In this document: positions 7,291 to 14,111 of the stretch, piece by piece
Position numbering within the stretch: position 1 is the first letter of the stretch
Layout of the letters: every line of letters starts with the position of its first letter
Assembly: GCA_965363355.1 (NCBI GenBank)
Contig: CBDTTM010000049.1
Span: 1-14,111 of the forward strand
Direction of reading: 5' to 3'
Origin: CBDTTM01 sp965363355
GTDB lineage: Bacteria > Bacillota > Negativicutes > Selenomonadales > Selenomonadaceae
DNA length: 14,111 nt
Position numbers and translations under genes: made by a program
Notes under the pieces: generated by a model
The model's input: only the letters and a program-made list of their open reading frames with translations
Databases searched by the model: none
Told to the model about the DNA's origin: nothing

Positions 7291-9081
7291 TTAAATTTTA
7301 TATTGATCGATATCTTTACAGAAACTCAAGCTGATTTTCTTGAATTCATGGATTTTATCCATCATATCCTGCAATTTTTCATTATATGTATGAACCGCTG
7401 CATTTACTTCCTGGGTCGCTGCGGAATTTTCTTCTGAAATAGCCGCTATCCCTTCGATTTTTCCGTAAACGCTGTTCATGCCCTGCATTTCTTTTTTGAG
7501 CTGTTCAATCATTTCAGCTATGTTCTGTGATACCCCTCGCACGTTATCTACGTATTGGCTGTTGTCTTTAACAACCTGCTGGAGCTGATGGCTTTCCGTC
7601 GCCAAAACATCATATTCCTCACCAACGGAAGCTACGACTTGATTGATGGTCTGCGTTATTTCCAAAATATCGGTCGTAATGACTTCTGCGTGTTCATGCG
7701 ACTGTTCTGCCAGCATTCTGACTTCCTCAGCAACAACAGCAAAACCACGGCCTTGTTCACCGGCCCTAGCCGCTTCGATTGCTGCATTGAGAGCCAGCAA
7801 ATTCGTCTGTCCGGCAATATTTGTCACCAATTTCGTCAATTCGATGATTTTTTCTGCCTGATTTTTTAAATTCTCAACGGAATCTTTCACTACGGTGAAT
7901 TTTTGCATGCTCAAATTGAGCTGTTCACTCGAATGATTTACATTGCCGAAGCCCAAATCGATTTTTTCTACCGCGCTCACCAAGTTTTGATTGTTGCCTA
8001 CTTGGTCGTTAACAACGGAACGCAAGGCGGTCATGCTGCCATTTAAAATCGCAACGACTTCTGTCGTATTTTCAGCGCCATAGGTCGCTGCCTTTGCGAC
8101 CTCATTGACGACATTGGCTATTTCATCAGATGTCTTGCCCATATTTTCCGCAAGATCATTGAAATTATCACCATAGCGGCTCAGTTCATCGCCAGTTCCT
8201 TTGAAACCTGTAAACTCTGCTTTGATTCGTTTTTTATAATTTGCTATCTTGTTGCCGATTGCCTCGAATTCATCTGCTGAATGGATTTTCAACGCATCGA
8301 AATAACGATACTGCGCCAAACCATCGAGTTCTTTGGAGATTGCTTCGATTGGCCGCAAGAAAATCGCACTTACCAGCCAGCTTGCCACTCCGTTTACAAA
8401 GGCAAACCAAAAAGGAATTCCTTCCTGGACGAGGTGACTAGCTGCAATGAACACCAAGCTCACAATCGTAGTGGCAATCCCGATCTTTGCTGAAACATTT
8501 TGGGCAAAACCCAAAACACGATTTAAACGAAATGTTTTTTCTCTCGTAATCGGCTCAGAAAAGCGCAGTTTCAAGCGAAGGAAGTCATTGGTACGCTCTA
8601 AAGTCTCTACATCAAGTTTTTCTTTAAAGCGTTCTGCCGAACCCTGTAATAACCCCTGAAAATAATCAAACATACCACGCTTAGAACGATATGTAAAAGT
8701 TGCTTCATGTGATGACTGCGGTGTCATAATGAGTTCTGGCGGTTTCGCCCCCGAAATTCGTTTTACGACTTCGACATGCACATCATAAAGCGATGCCAAA
8801 AAAGTATATAAGTTCTTATTCGTGAAAAAAGATGGATATGTATTGGCAAATGTCGTCAAATTATCCTTACCTATAGCCTGCCAAACCTTATTTGTCGTCT
8901 GTCCTGTCGTCTGTGCAATCGATTCAACCATCTGTCTTACCTTGGTGTCATCCACATCTTCTAGTGGTCGAAAAATCTTATCTGCAGCCCAGCCTAACTT
9001 TGCAGTAGCGTCATTTACAACGGCTTCTCCCCATAGTTTCTTCGACGTCTCAACCCAAGTTGCTACAATCGTTCCTTTCAT
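7291..9081 (-). CDS. H-NOX heme-domain methyl-accepting chemotaxis protein (predicted O2/NO chemoreceptor)
   Basis: A 596-residue chemoreceptor whose sensor is a cytoplasmic heme domain. Residues 1-180 are an H-NOX (heme nitric oxide/oxygen binding) domain: it opens with MKGTIVATW and carries the proximal heme ligand His102 in YDVHVEVVK, Pro115, and the propionate-binding YxSxR motif (Tyr131, Ser133, Arg135). Trp9, Asn74 and Tyr140, the distal pocket that binds O2 in the Thermoanaerobacter tengcongensis protein, are present at the same numbers. Two membrane helices (about 200-218 and 222-242) are joined by only a few residues, followed by a HAMP-like linker and the signalling domain with the tip NAAIEAARAGEQGRGFAVV (Glu436 starts EAARAGE). 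Ligand binding should change CheA kinase activity through CheW. The ATG at 9081 is fixed by the family N-terminus and GAGGTGG six bases upstream. Only a weak promoter is visible (TTGCAT, 18 bases, CATTAT). No che genes are in the window. Confidence 0.95.
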   Translation of the reverse strand: MKGTIVATWVETSKKLWGEAVVNDATAKLGWAADKIFRPLEDVDDTKVRQMVESIAQTTGQTTNKVWQAIGKDNLTTFANTYPSFFTNKNLYTFLASLYDVHVEVVKRISGAKPPELIMTPQSSHEATFTYRSKRGMFDYFQGLLQGSAERFKEKLDVETLERTNDFLRLKLRFSEPITREKTFRLNRVLGFAQNVSAKIGIATTIVSLVFIAASHLVQEGIPFWFAFVNGVASWLVSAIFLRPIEAISKELDGLAQYRYFDALKIHSADEFEAIGNKIANYKKRIKAEFTGFKGTGDELSRYGDNFNDLAENMGKTSDEIANVVNEVAKAATYGAENTTEVVAILNGSMTALRSVVNDQVGNNQNLVSAVEKIDLGFGNVNHSSEQLNLSMQKFTVVKDSVENLKNQAEKIIELTKLVTNIAGQTNLLALNAAIEAARAGEQGRGFAVVAEEVRMLAEQSHEHAEVITTDILEITQTINQVVASVGEEYDVLATESHQLQQVVKDNSQYVDNVRGVSQNIAEMIEQLKKEMQGMNSVYGKIEGIAAISEENSAATQEVNAAVHTYNEKLQDMMDKIHEFKKISLSFCKDIDQYKI

Positions 9082-9254
9082 CCTTAGCCACCTCGTTCTT
9101 ATAATATATCCTGTATATCATATAATGTATTTTCACTTCATTTTTATGCAAATACTCTTTGTGAAATCTAAAACAATCAATCATAATTATCCATTAGAAA
9201 TAATTATAAGACAAATTCCATCATATGAAAAGCTTTATTTTTCCATCCGAGCTA

Positions 9255-9290
9255 TTGAAGCTTTATTATTTCGTGAAAAATTGTTATAAT
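9255..9290 (+). promoter_or_regulatory. Candidate extended -10 promoter for the binding-protein/U32 operon
   Basis: A perfect TATAAT at 9285-9290 is preceded by TG at 9282-9283, forming an extended -10 element. At the expected spacing only the weak TTTATT (9262-9267) is seen; TTGAAG at 9255 is 24 bases away and too far. A start near 9297 would leave a leader of about 34 bases. Confidence 0.55.
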
Positions 9291-9330
9291 TTATATTGAT
9301 GCAAAATACGATAAAGAGGTGTTATGCCCT

Positions 9331-10203
9331 ATGTTTCATATAGGAATTTTACAACTGACGCAGAATTTAGACGATGCCGTACGCGGCTTCAAACAAAAAC
9401 TAGAACAATTAGATGTCCCGGTGACCTATACATATCGCAATGTAGATGGCAACATCGCTCGGCTGGCAGAAATGGCTGAAGAGCTCGCCGACTTGCATGT
9501 CGATTTGATTTTTGCTTGCTCGACGCCTGCAGCACTCGCAGCTAAAGCACTGACCGCAAATATCCCCGTGCTCTTCACCCCGGTATTCGATCCGATCAGC
9601 GCCGGCTTGACTACCTCCTTAACTTCTCCGGATGGAAAAGTGACCGGTATGAGTGGAATGGTGCCCGCTACCGATAAGGTCGCCTTCATCAGCGAACTTC
9701 TGCCACAGACAAAGAACATTTGCCTGCTTTTGCCTAACGACGACAAGAACGCACAAATTGAAGCAGCAAATTTCCATGCAGCGGCCAAAAGTAAAATTGA
9801 GGTTATGGATTTAACTTTGGCAAACCAATCCGAAATTTCTTTACTCGAAGAAAAGATTCCTGCAAACTGCGATGCTCTATTCTTACCGATTGGACGCATA
9901 CTAGAAGAAAATTTTTCCAGCATTGCCTATTATGCAGATGCTAGGGGTATTCCTATCATTGCTTCGCATGCTCCAAATGTCGTCATGGGTGCTTTAGCTG
10001 CGCTTTGTGCCAGTCACGATGACCTTGGCGCTAGCTGCGCTGAACAAGCAAAACAAATTCTCGTAGACAAAAAAGACCCTAAGGACATTCCTGTGGGCTT
10101 ACCTAAAAATCCAGATATTCTGCTCAATTCGTTCGTTGCAGAAAATCTCGGCATCGAATTACCAGTTTCCATTGTAAAAAAAGCGAAAGAAATTTATAAG
10201 TAA
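9331..10203 (+). CDS. TrpX-like substrate-binding protein lacking a signal peptide
   Basis: A 290-residue protein of the ABC-transporter substrate-binding family PF04392 (COG2984, TrpX-like). The two-lobed fold is recognisable: FHIGILQL at the N-terminus, DLIFACSTPAALAAKAL, IPVLFTPVFDPISAGL, GKVTGMSGMVPATDK, a second lobe beginning ICLLLPNDD, and ALFLPIGRI later. Family members bind aromatic or related small ligands and normally start with a lipoprotein signal of about 20-30 residues. Here the protein begins directly at the first strand of the mature domain. The frame upstream is closed by a TGA at 9274, and the intervening codons encode nothing like a signal. It should therefore be cytosolic. 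ATG 9331 has AGAGG 11 bases upstream; the in-frame GTG at 9319 overlaps that site. No permease or ATPase gene is adjacent, and the U32 gene follows after 17 bases. The ligand is unknown. Confidence 0.85.
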   Translation: MFHIGILQLTQNLDDAVRGFKQKLEQLDVPVTYTYRNVDGNIARLAEMAEELADLHVDLIFACSTPAALAAKALTANIPVLFTPVFDPISAGLTTSLTSPDGKVTGMSGMVPATDKVAFISELLPQTKNICLLLPNDDKNAQIEAANFHAAAKSKIEVMDLTLANQSEISLLEEKIPANCDALFLPIGRILEENFSSIAYYADARGIPIIASHAPNVVMGALAALCASHDDLGASCAEQAKQILVDKKDPKDIPVGLPKNPDILLNSFVAENLGIELPVSIVKKAKEIYK

Positions 10204-10220
10204 AAGGGAGTATCATTTTC

Positions 10221-12155
10221 ATGTTATTATCACGCAAATCTGTAGAACTATTAGCTCCAGCCGGCACCTGGGATTCGCTCGTTGCCGCCGTAGAAGCCGG
10301 AGCTGACGCCGTTTATCTCGGAGGCAAACATTTTAATATGCGCCTTCATCGCACCGATACGAATTTTGATGACGAAATGCTTAAAAAAGCCGTAGAATAC
10401 ACCCATTCCCATGGCGTGAAACTCTACATCACCTTGAATAATTTACTGAGCGACCAGGAAATTGTACCACTTCGCCAGTATTTAACATATCTTGATTCCA
10501 TCAAACCAGATGCAATTCTCGTCCAAGACCTTGCCGTCTTAGAACTGGTAAAAGAATTGAATCTATCGATTGCACTTCATACCTCCGTCATGATGAACAC
10601 GCACAACGAACACGCCATCAATAAATTGAAAGAATATGGCATCACTCGCATCGTTGTTGGCCGTGAAATGACACTTTCTGAACTGAGCCTTTTCAAAGAA
10701 CGCACTGGCATCGAAGTCGAATATTTCATGCATGGTGACATGTGTATCTCCGAAAGTGGCCAATGCCTCCACTCCGGCGTTATTTTCGGACAAAGCGGCA
10801 ACCGCGGCCGCTGCCTCAAACCTTGCCGCTGGGCATACAAGCTCATCGACGAAAGCACGGGAGAAAACCTTGTCGCTGACGATCCGGGCGATTATAAACT
10901 GGCCCTTAAAGACATGTGCATGTATCGCAATATCCCTGAACTCATTCAAGCGGGCGTACATTCTTTTAAAATCGAAGGGCGCATGCGTACACCTGATTTT
11001 GTCAGCCGCATCGTCAAAACTTACCGCAAGGCAATTGACAGCTATATAGCCGATCCGGTGGGCTACACCGTTGACGAAGATTCCTGGAAGGACCTTTATG
11101 AAAACCGTTCCCGCGATTTCACGACGTCTTTCGCTCTTGGACAACCGCAAAAAGCTGCCATCGGCTTCAAAGGAGAGCGCGAACCACGCTTTTTCAGCCA
11201 AGCAGTCAAAGAAGCTGGATTGCAGGCCAACTTATTAGAAAAAGAACGCGACATCAAAGCAGACAACCTGAAAAATCGTCATTTATCTGTTCGTGTAGCC
11301 GATTTGGCTTCAGCCAAAGCAGCTTGTGAAAATGGTGCTAACACGATTTATATTGCTGGTGAAGCCTTCAAACCAAATCGACCTTGGACTTTAGGCGACA
11401 TCACATCCGCCATGGAATTTGCCAAAGCCCGCAATGTGCGCGTTGTCATCAATACGCCACGCACAACAATGCGCCGTGAATGTGGTGAATTAGAACAATT
11501 CTTTACCGCCCTTGAAAAAATTAAACCTGATGGCATCATGGTCAGCAACCTTGGTTCTTTGAATATGGCACGCAAATTGACAACGCTGCCACTTCAGGCT
11601 GACTTCTCCTTTAACCTCTTCAACCATTTAAGTGCAAAATTCCTAAAAAGCAACGGCATCGAAATGGCCACTGCTTCATTAGAAGCATCTTACTCACAGC
11701 TAAGAGATTTGGTAGAATCCTCTGCCCTTCCGATTGAAGCTATTGTTCATGGTCCAACAGAATCTATGATCTGTGACCATAACTTCCCTGCTCTTTTACT
11801 GGATTTCGATCCACTTACCAATCCTGAAGCAGCTGACCGTCATTATGCGCTGCTCGATACGGCAAACGAAGCGCATCCGATGCGTTTTGACCAATATGGC
11901 CGCTGCCATATCCTCTTTGCTAAAGATCTTTGCCTGCTTCCGTATTTGTCCAAATTCAATGGCGTCGCCTCCTACCGCATTGAAGCGCAGCATTACGATA
12001 GTGTTTTAACAGGAAAGCTCACCGCATTTTATCGTAAGGAACTCGATAATCTCAGCCAAGGGAAAATCTATGATCCAGCTACAATCGATGCCATCAAAGC
12101 TGTCAGCCCTAGAGAACTTGGCATCGGTGCTTATCGCTATCGCATTTCTCGCTGA
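10221..12155 (+). CDS. U32 family protein (peptidase U32 / RNA hydroxylase type), long form
   Basis: A 644-residue cytosolic protein. The N-terminal half (about 8-330) is a U32 module: ELLAPAGTWDSLVAAVEAGADA at its start (a TIM-barrel-like opening), the signature EYFMHGDMCISESGQC, then GNRGRCLKPC and KIEGRMRTPDFV. Cys175, Cys182, Cys198 and Cys233 match in spacing the cysteines that bind a [4Fe-4S] cluster in UbiU-type U32 proteins. A second, related module follows from about residue 353 (LSVRVADLASAKAACENGAN) and lacks the cysteine set. In length it resembles E. coli RlhA (23S rRNA C2501 hydroxylation) more than TrhP/YegQ (tRNA uridine hydroxylation, about 450 residues). U32 members are historically called collagenases; RNA hydroxylation is the better-supported role for this subgroup but is inferred here. 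The ATG has GGGAG ten bases upstream and follows the binding-protein gene by 17 bases, probably as one transcript. Confidence 0.9.
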   Translation: MLLSRKSVELLAPAGTWDSLVAAVEAGADAVYLGGKHFNMRLHRTDTNFDDEMLKKAVEYTHSHGVKLYITLNNLLSDQEIVPLRQYLTYLDSIKPDAILVQDLAVLELVKELNLSIALHTSVMMNTHNEHAINKLKEYGITRIVVGREMTLSELSLFKERTGIEVEYFMHGDMCISESGQCLHSGVIFGQSGNRGRCLKPCRWAYKLIDESTGENLVADDPGDYKLALKDMCMYRNIPELIQAGVHSFKIEGRMRTPDFVSRIVKTYRKAIDSYIADPVGYTVDEDSWKDLYENRSRDFTTSFALGQPQKAAIGFKGEREPRFFSQAVKEAGLQANLLEKERDIKADNLKNRHLSVRVADLASAKAACENGANTIYIAGEAFKPNRPWTLGDITSAMEFAKARNVRVVINTPRTTMRRECGELEQFFTALEKIKPDGIMVSNLGSLNMARKLTTLPLQADFSFNLFNHLSAKFLKSNGIEMATASLEASYSQLRDLVESSALPIEAIVHGPTESMICDHNFPALLLDFDPLTNPEAADRHYALLDTANEAHPMRFDQYGRCHILFAKDLCLLPYLSKFNGVASYRIEAQHYDSVLTGKLTAFYRKELDNLSQGKIYDPATIDAIKAVSPRELGIGAYRYRISR

Positions 12156-12180
12156 TTGCTTTGCTTTCATCCATAAAAAT

Positions 12181-12211
12181 TGCAGGCTTGTGTTTTTTAC
12201 ACACAGCCTGC
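12181..12211. promoter_or_regulatory. Hairpin in the U32-aminotransferase gap, abutting the ribosome binding site
   Basis: GCAGGCT-TGTGT (12182-12193) pairs with ACACA-C-AGCCTGC (12199-12211): 12 base pairs with one bulged C and a short T-rich loop. On the plus strand no T-run follows; instead AAAAGGAG at 12213 begins one base later. On the minus strand the hairpin is followed by ATTTTTATG and would read as a weak terminator. It may stabilise or separate the messages of the two genes, or modulate access to the ribosome binding site. Confidence 0.5.
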
Positions 12212-12233
12212 GAAAAGGAGTCTTTTTTACTTT

Positions 12234-13526
12234 ATGAAAAACTATATCGGACCAGAGGAAATTCTGGCAAAGAAAAAAGAATATATCATGCCATGTCTCG
12301 GTCATTTCTATAAAGAACCAAAGCAATTCGTCCGTGGCGAAATGCAATACCTGTTTGACAGCACCGGCAAAAAATACCTGGACTGCTTTGCTGGAGTTTC
12401 CGTTATCAACTGCGGCCACTGCAATCCTGAAATCACAGCAAAAATCTGTGAGCAAGTTACTACCTTGCAGCACGTATGCAATACTTATCTTACCGAAAAT
12501 TTTGTCAACCTAGCTGAGCGACTAGCTGCCGTGACTCCTGGAAACCTGCAAAAATCCTTTTTTTGTTCTACAGGCACCGAAGCGAATGAAGGGGCCTTGC
12601 TTCTAGCTTCCATTTATAGCGGCAACAGCGAATTCATCGCCCTTCGCAACGGTCTTCACGGACGGACGAAACTGACCATGAGCCTGACTGGCATCAGTAT
12701 GTGGCGCACCGATCCCAATCCAGTAGGCGGCATCCACTTCGCGCCGAATGCCTATTGCTATCGTTGCCCGTTAGGCAAAAAATATCCAGAGTGTGATTTT
12801 GCCTGTGCCAATGCCATCGAAGACACGATCAAATACGCCACATCCGGTAACGTCGCAGCCTATATAGCGGAGCCAATTCAAGGAAACGCTGGTATCGTTA
12901 CCCCGCCTCCAGGCTATTTTAAACGCGTCAAAGAAATTTTGGATCAGTACAATGTCTTGATGATTGTCGATGAAGTTCAGACTGGTTTTGGGCGCACCGG
13001 TAAAATGTTTGCTATAGAAAATTATGATGTCGTGCCTGATATCATGACCGTAGCAAAAGCGCTCGGGAACGGCACGCCGATAAGCGCGTTCATCGCCTCA
13101 GCAAAAGTAGCAGATACTTATACCAAACCAGGTGCTTCTACACTTGGCGGAAACCCAGTTTCCTCAACGGCTGGATTGGCTACACTTGCCTATATAGAAG
13201 AACATGACCTCTTGAAAAATGCACAAGAAAGAGGTGCACAGCTTCGCGCCGGCCTTTTGGAACTCCAGAAAAAACATCCGATCATCGGCGATATTCGAGG
13301 ACTTGGGTTAATGCTCGGCGCTGAATTCGTCCACGCAGACAATAGCCCCGCTCCAGATGAGCTTGATGCCGTCTTAGAAGAAATGAAAGACCGCGGCTTC
13401 ATCATCGGCAAAAACGGTATCAACCGCAATGTCATGGCCTTCCAGCCACCGCTCGTCATTACAAAAGAGGACATCGATCTCGTACTTAATACTTTATCTG
13501 ATGTCTTAGCAAAAATAAATGCATAA
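12234..13526 (+). CDS. Class III PLP-dependent aminotransferase (GABA / alanine-glyoxylate type)
   Basis: A 430-residue fold-type I aminotransferase that moves an amino group from an omega- or alpha-amino acid to a keto acid. The PLP site is clear: CSTGTEANEGAL (phosphate binding), IVDEVQTGFGRTGKM with Asp246 contacting the pyridine nitrogen, and the Schiff-base Lys275 in TVAKALGNGTP, 29 residues further as usual. The substrate-side motif IAEPIQGNAGIVTPPPGYF is present. A four-cysteine segment, YCYRCP...ECDFAC (Cys175, 178, 187, 191), occurs in part of this family. The family contains 4-aminobutyrate, acetylornithine-like and alanine-glyoxylate enzymes, and the substrate cannot be fixed from sequence alone. 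ATG 12234 follows AAGGAG by 13 bases; the frame stays open upstream to 12180, but that would translate the hairpin. It is probably the last gene of the operon starting at 9331. Confidence 0.92.
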   Translation: MKNYIGPEEILAKKKEYIMPCLGHFYKEPKQFVRGEMQYLFDSTGKKYLDCFAGVSVINCGHCNPEITAKICEQVTTLQHVCNTYLTENFVNLAERLAAVTPGNLQKSFFCSTGTEANEGALLLASIYSGNSEFIALRNGLHGRTKLTMSLTGISMWRTDPNPVGGIHFAPNAYCYRCPLGKKYPECDFACANAIEDTIKYATSGNVAAYIAEPIQGNAGIVTPPPGYFKRVKEILDQYNVLMIVDEVQTGFGRTGKMFAIENYDVVPDIMTVAKALGNGTPISAFIASAKVADTYTKPGASTLGGNPVSSTAGLATLAYIEEHDLLKNAQERGAQLRAGLLELQKKHPIIGDIRGLGLMLGAEFVHADNSPAPDELDAVLEEMKDRGFIIGKNGINRNVMAFQPPLVITKEDIDLVLNTLSDVLAKINA

Positions 13527-13572
13527 AAAAAATGGTGCCCTTTAAAAGGGCACCGTTTTTTTATGCATTTAT
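13515..13572. terminator. Bidirectional terminator within a long inverted repeat spanning both stop codons
   Basis: GGTGCCCT (13534-13541) pairs with AGGGCACC (13547-13554). The flanking A8 and T7 runs extend the stem, and beyond them ATAAATGCAT (13515-13524) is repeated inverted at 13563-13572. The stop codons of the aminotransferase (plus) and the dipeptidase (minus) lie inside the arms, so the same structure ends both convergent messages. Confidence 0.9.
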
Positions 13573-14111
13573 CAAACGAGTCAATACGGTCATAATCAAA
13601 TTTACTTGTGGAGCAATTGTCGAGAGTTTAATTTTTTCTTCCGGACTATGGATTCCACTCGTCGTCACACCAATTGAAACAACATCAAGTTTAGGATTTT
13701 TTTGGAAAAACCACCCACATTCAAGGCCGGCATGAATGCTTGCCACTTTCATTTCTTTTTGGTTTTGCTCAAAAAACACATCGGTCATGAGGTGCTGCAA
13801 TGTCGTGCCGCCCATTTTTTGTGCCCAGCCAGGCGATTGTGCACCATAGCAAGCAGAAAATCCACTGAGCAGCGCAGCCGCATCCGCTATTTGCTTGAAT
13901 TCTTCCAGCTTAGCATCATTGGCACTGCGAGGCAAGACTTGGATTTTCAGCTTATCTGCCAAAGTTTCAGCTCTTCCTATATTGGCCGAAGTCTCTGGCA
14001 GGCCCGGCATAGCTTGTGACATTGCATATACATAGTTTAAGCTCTGTAACATGGCCTGCACTTCCAATATAGCCAAATACACCTGCAAGCGCATTTTGCG
14101 CAATATTTTCA
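13561..14111 (-). CDS. pepD: Aminoacyl-histidine dipeptidase PepD (M20 family), C-terminal part
   Basis: About 183 C-terminal residues of a cytosolic zinc dipeptidase that splits Xaa-His dipeptides such as carnosine; the frame is open to the right edge, so the N-terminal metal-binding part is missing. Visible are the end of the lid domain (YVYAMSQAMPGLPETSANIG, where E. coli PepD has a similar stretch) and the C-terminal catalytic core: HAGLECGWFFQKNPKLDVVS followed by GIHSPEEKIKLST. HAGLECG and the HSPxEK motif are diagnostic for PepD within M20. The protein ends in the same Ile-Asn-Ala as the convergent aminotransferase because both ends lie in one inverted repeat. The gene shares the terminator at 13515-13572. 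Confidence 0.88.
   Translation of the reverse strand, partial: KILRKMRLQVYLAILEVQAMLQSLNYVYAMSQAMPGLPETSANIGRAETLADKLKIQVLPRSANDAKLEEFKQIADAAALLSGFSACYGAQSPGWAQKMGGTTLQHLMTDVFFEQNQKEMKVASIHAGLECGWFFQKNPKLDVVSIGVTTSGIHSPEEKIKLSTIAPQVNLIMTVLTRLINA

Noticed and set aside
9082..9180. Flagellar-type (sigma-28/SigD) promoter for the chemoreceptor
   Set aside because: I looked for TAAA followed by CCGATAT-like sequence at 14-16 bases and found only a poor match at 21 bases.
12180..12233. Earlier start of the aminotransferase
   Set aside because: It would translate a stable hairpin and the ribosome binding site, and adds residues with no match to the family N-terminus.

Overview
The window reads as a chromosomal segment of an anaerobic Firmicute, most likely a Negativicute or a clostridial relative. 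Three things suggest this: strong AGGAGG-type ribosome binding sites with A/T-rich intergenic DNA and intrinsic terminators; a small DUF2007 protein directly behind dnaE, an arrangement I associate from memory with Negativicutes; and a chemoreceptor with an N-terminal H-NOX heme domain, a fusion typical of obligate anaerobes. The taxonomic call is an inference. I see no insertion sequences, tRNA or rRNA genes, CRISPR arrays or phage genes.

Layout, left to right. (1) The start of an amino-acid permease gene on the minus strand runs off the left edge; its leader carries a perfect palindrome. (2) After an A/T-rich gap come a YgjP-type zinc metallopeptidase and an exported SIMPL-domain protein, an operon closed by a terminator. 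(3) A membrane acyltransferase (acyltransferase 3 family) has its own near-consensus promoter and a 20-bp bidirectional terminator. (4) On the minus strand are dnaE (DNA polymerase III alpha) and a 70-residue DUF2007 protein, read from a promoter beside the terminator of the next gene. (5) Also on the minus strand is a 596-residue methyl-accepting chemotaxis protein whose sensor is a cytoplasmic H-NOX heme domain. (6) Divergent from it, on the plus strand, are a TrpX-like substrate-binding protein without a signal peptide, a large U32 family protein with a four-cysteine set, and a class III PLP aminotransferase. (7) A terminator shared with the convergent gene separates these from the C-terminal part of an aminoacyl-histidine dipeptidase (pepD) on the minus strand, cut by the right edge.

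Most genes are housekeeping or common accessory genes. Two points stand out. First, the H-NOX chemoreceptor keeps the complete heme-binding set (H102, P115, Y131/S133/R135) and also the distal-pocket W9/N74/Y140 that gives the Thermoanaerobacter protein its O2 binding, so it is predicted to be an O2 (and NO) sensor steering movement in an anaerobe. Second, the orphan TrpX-like binding protein lacks any export signal and any transporter partner and is probably co-transcribed with a U32 RNA-hydroxylase-type protein. That suggests a cytosolic ligand-binding role rather than uptake.
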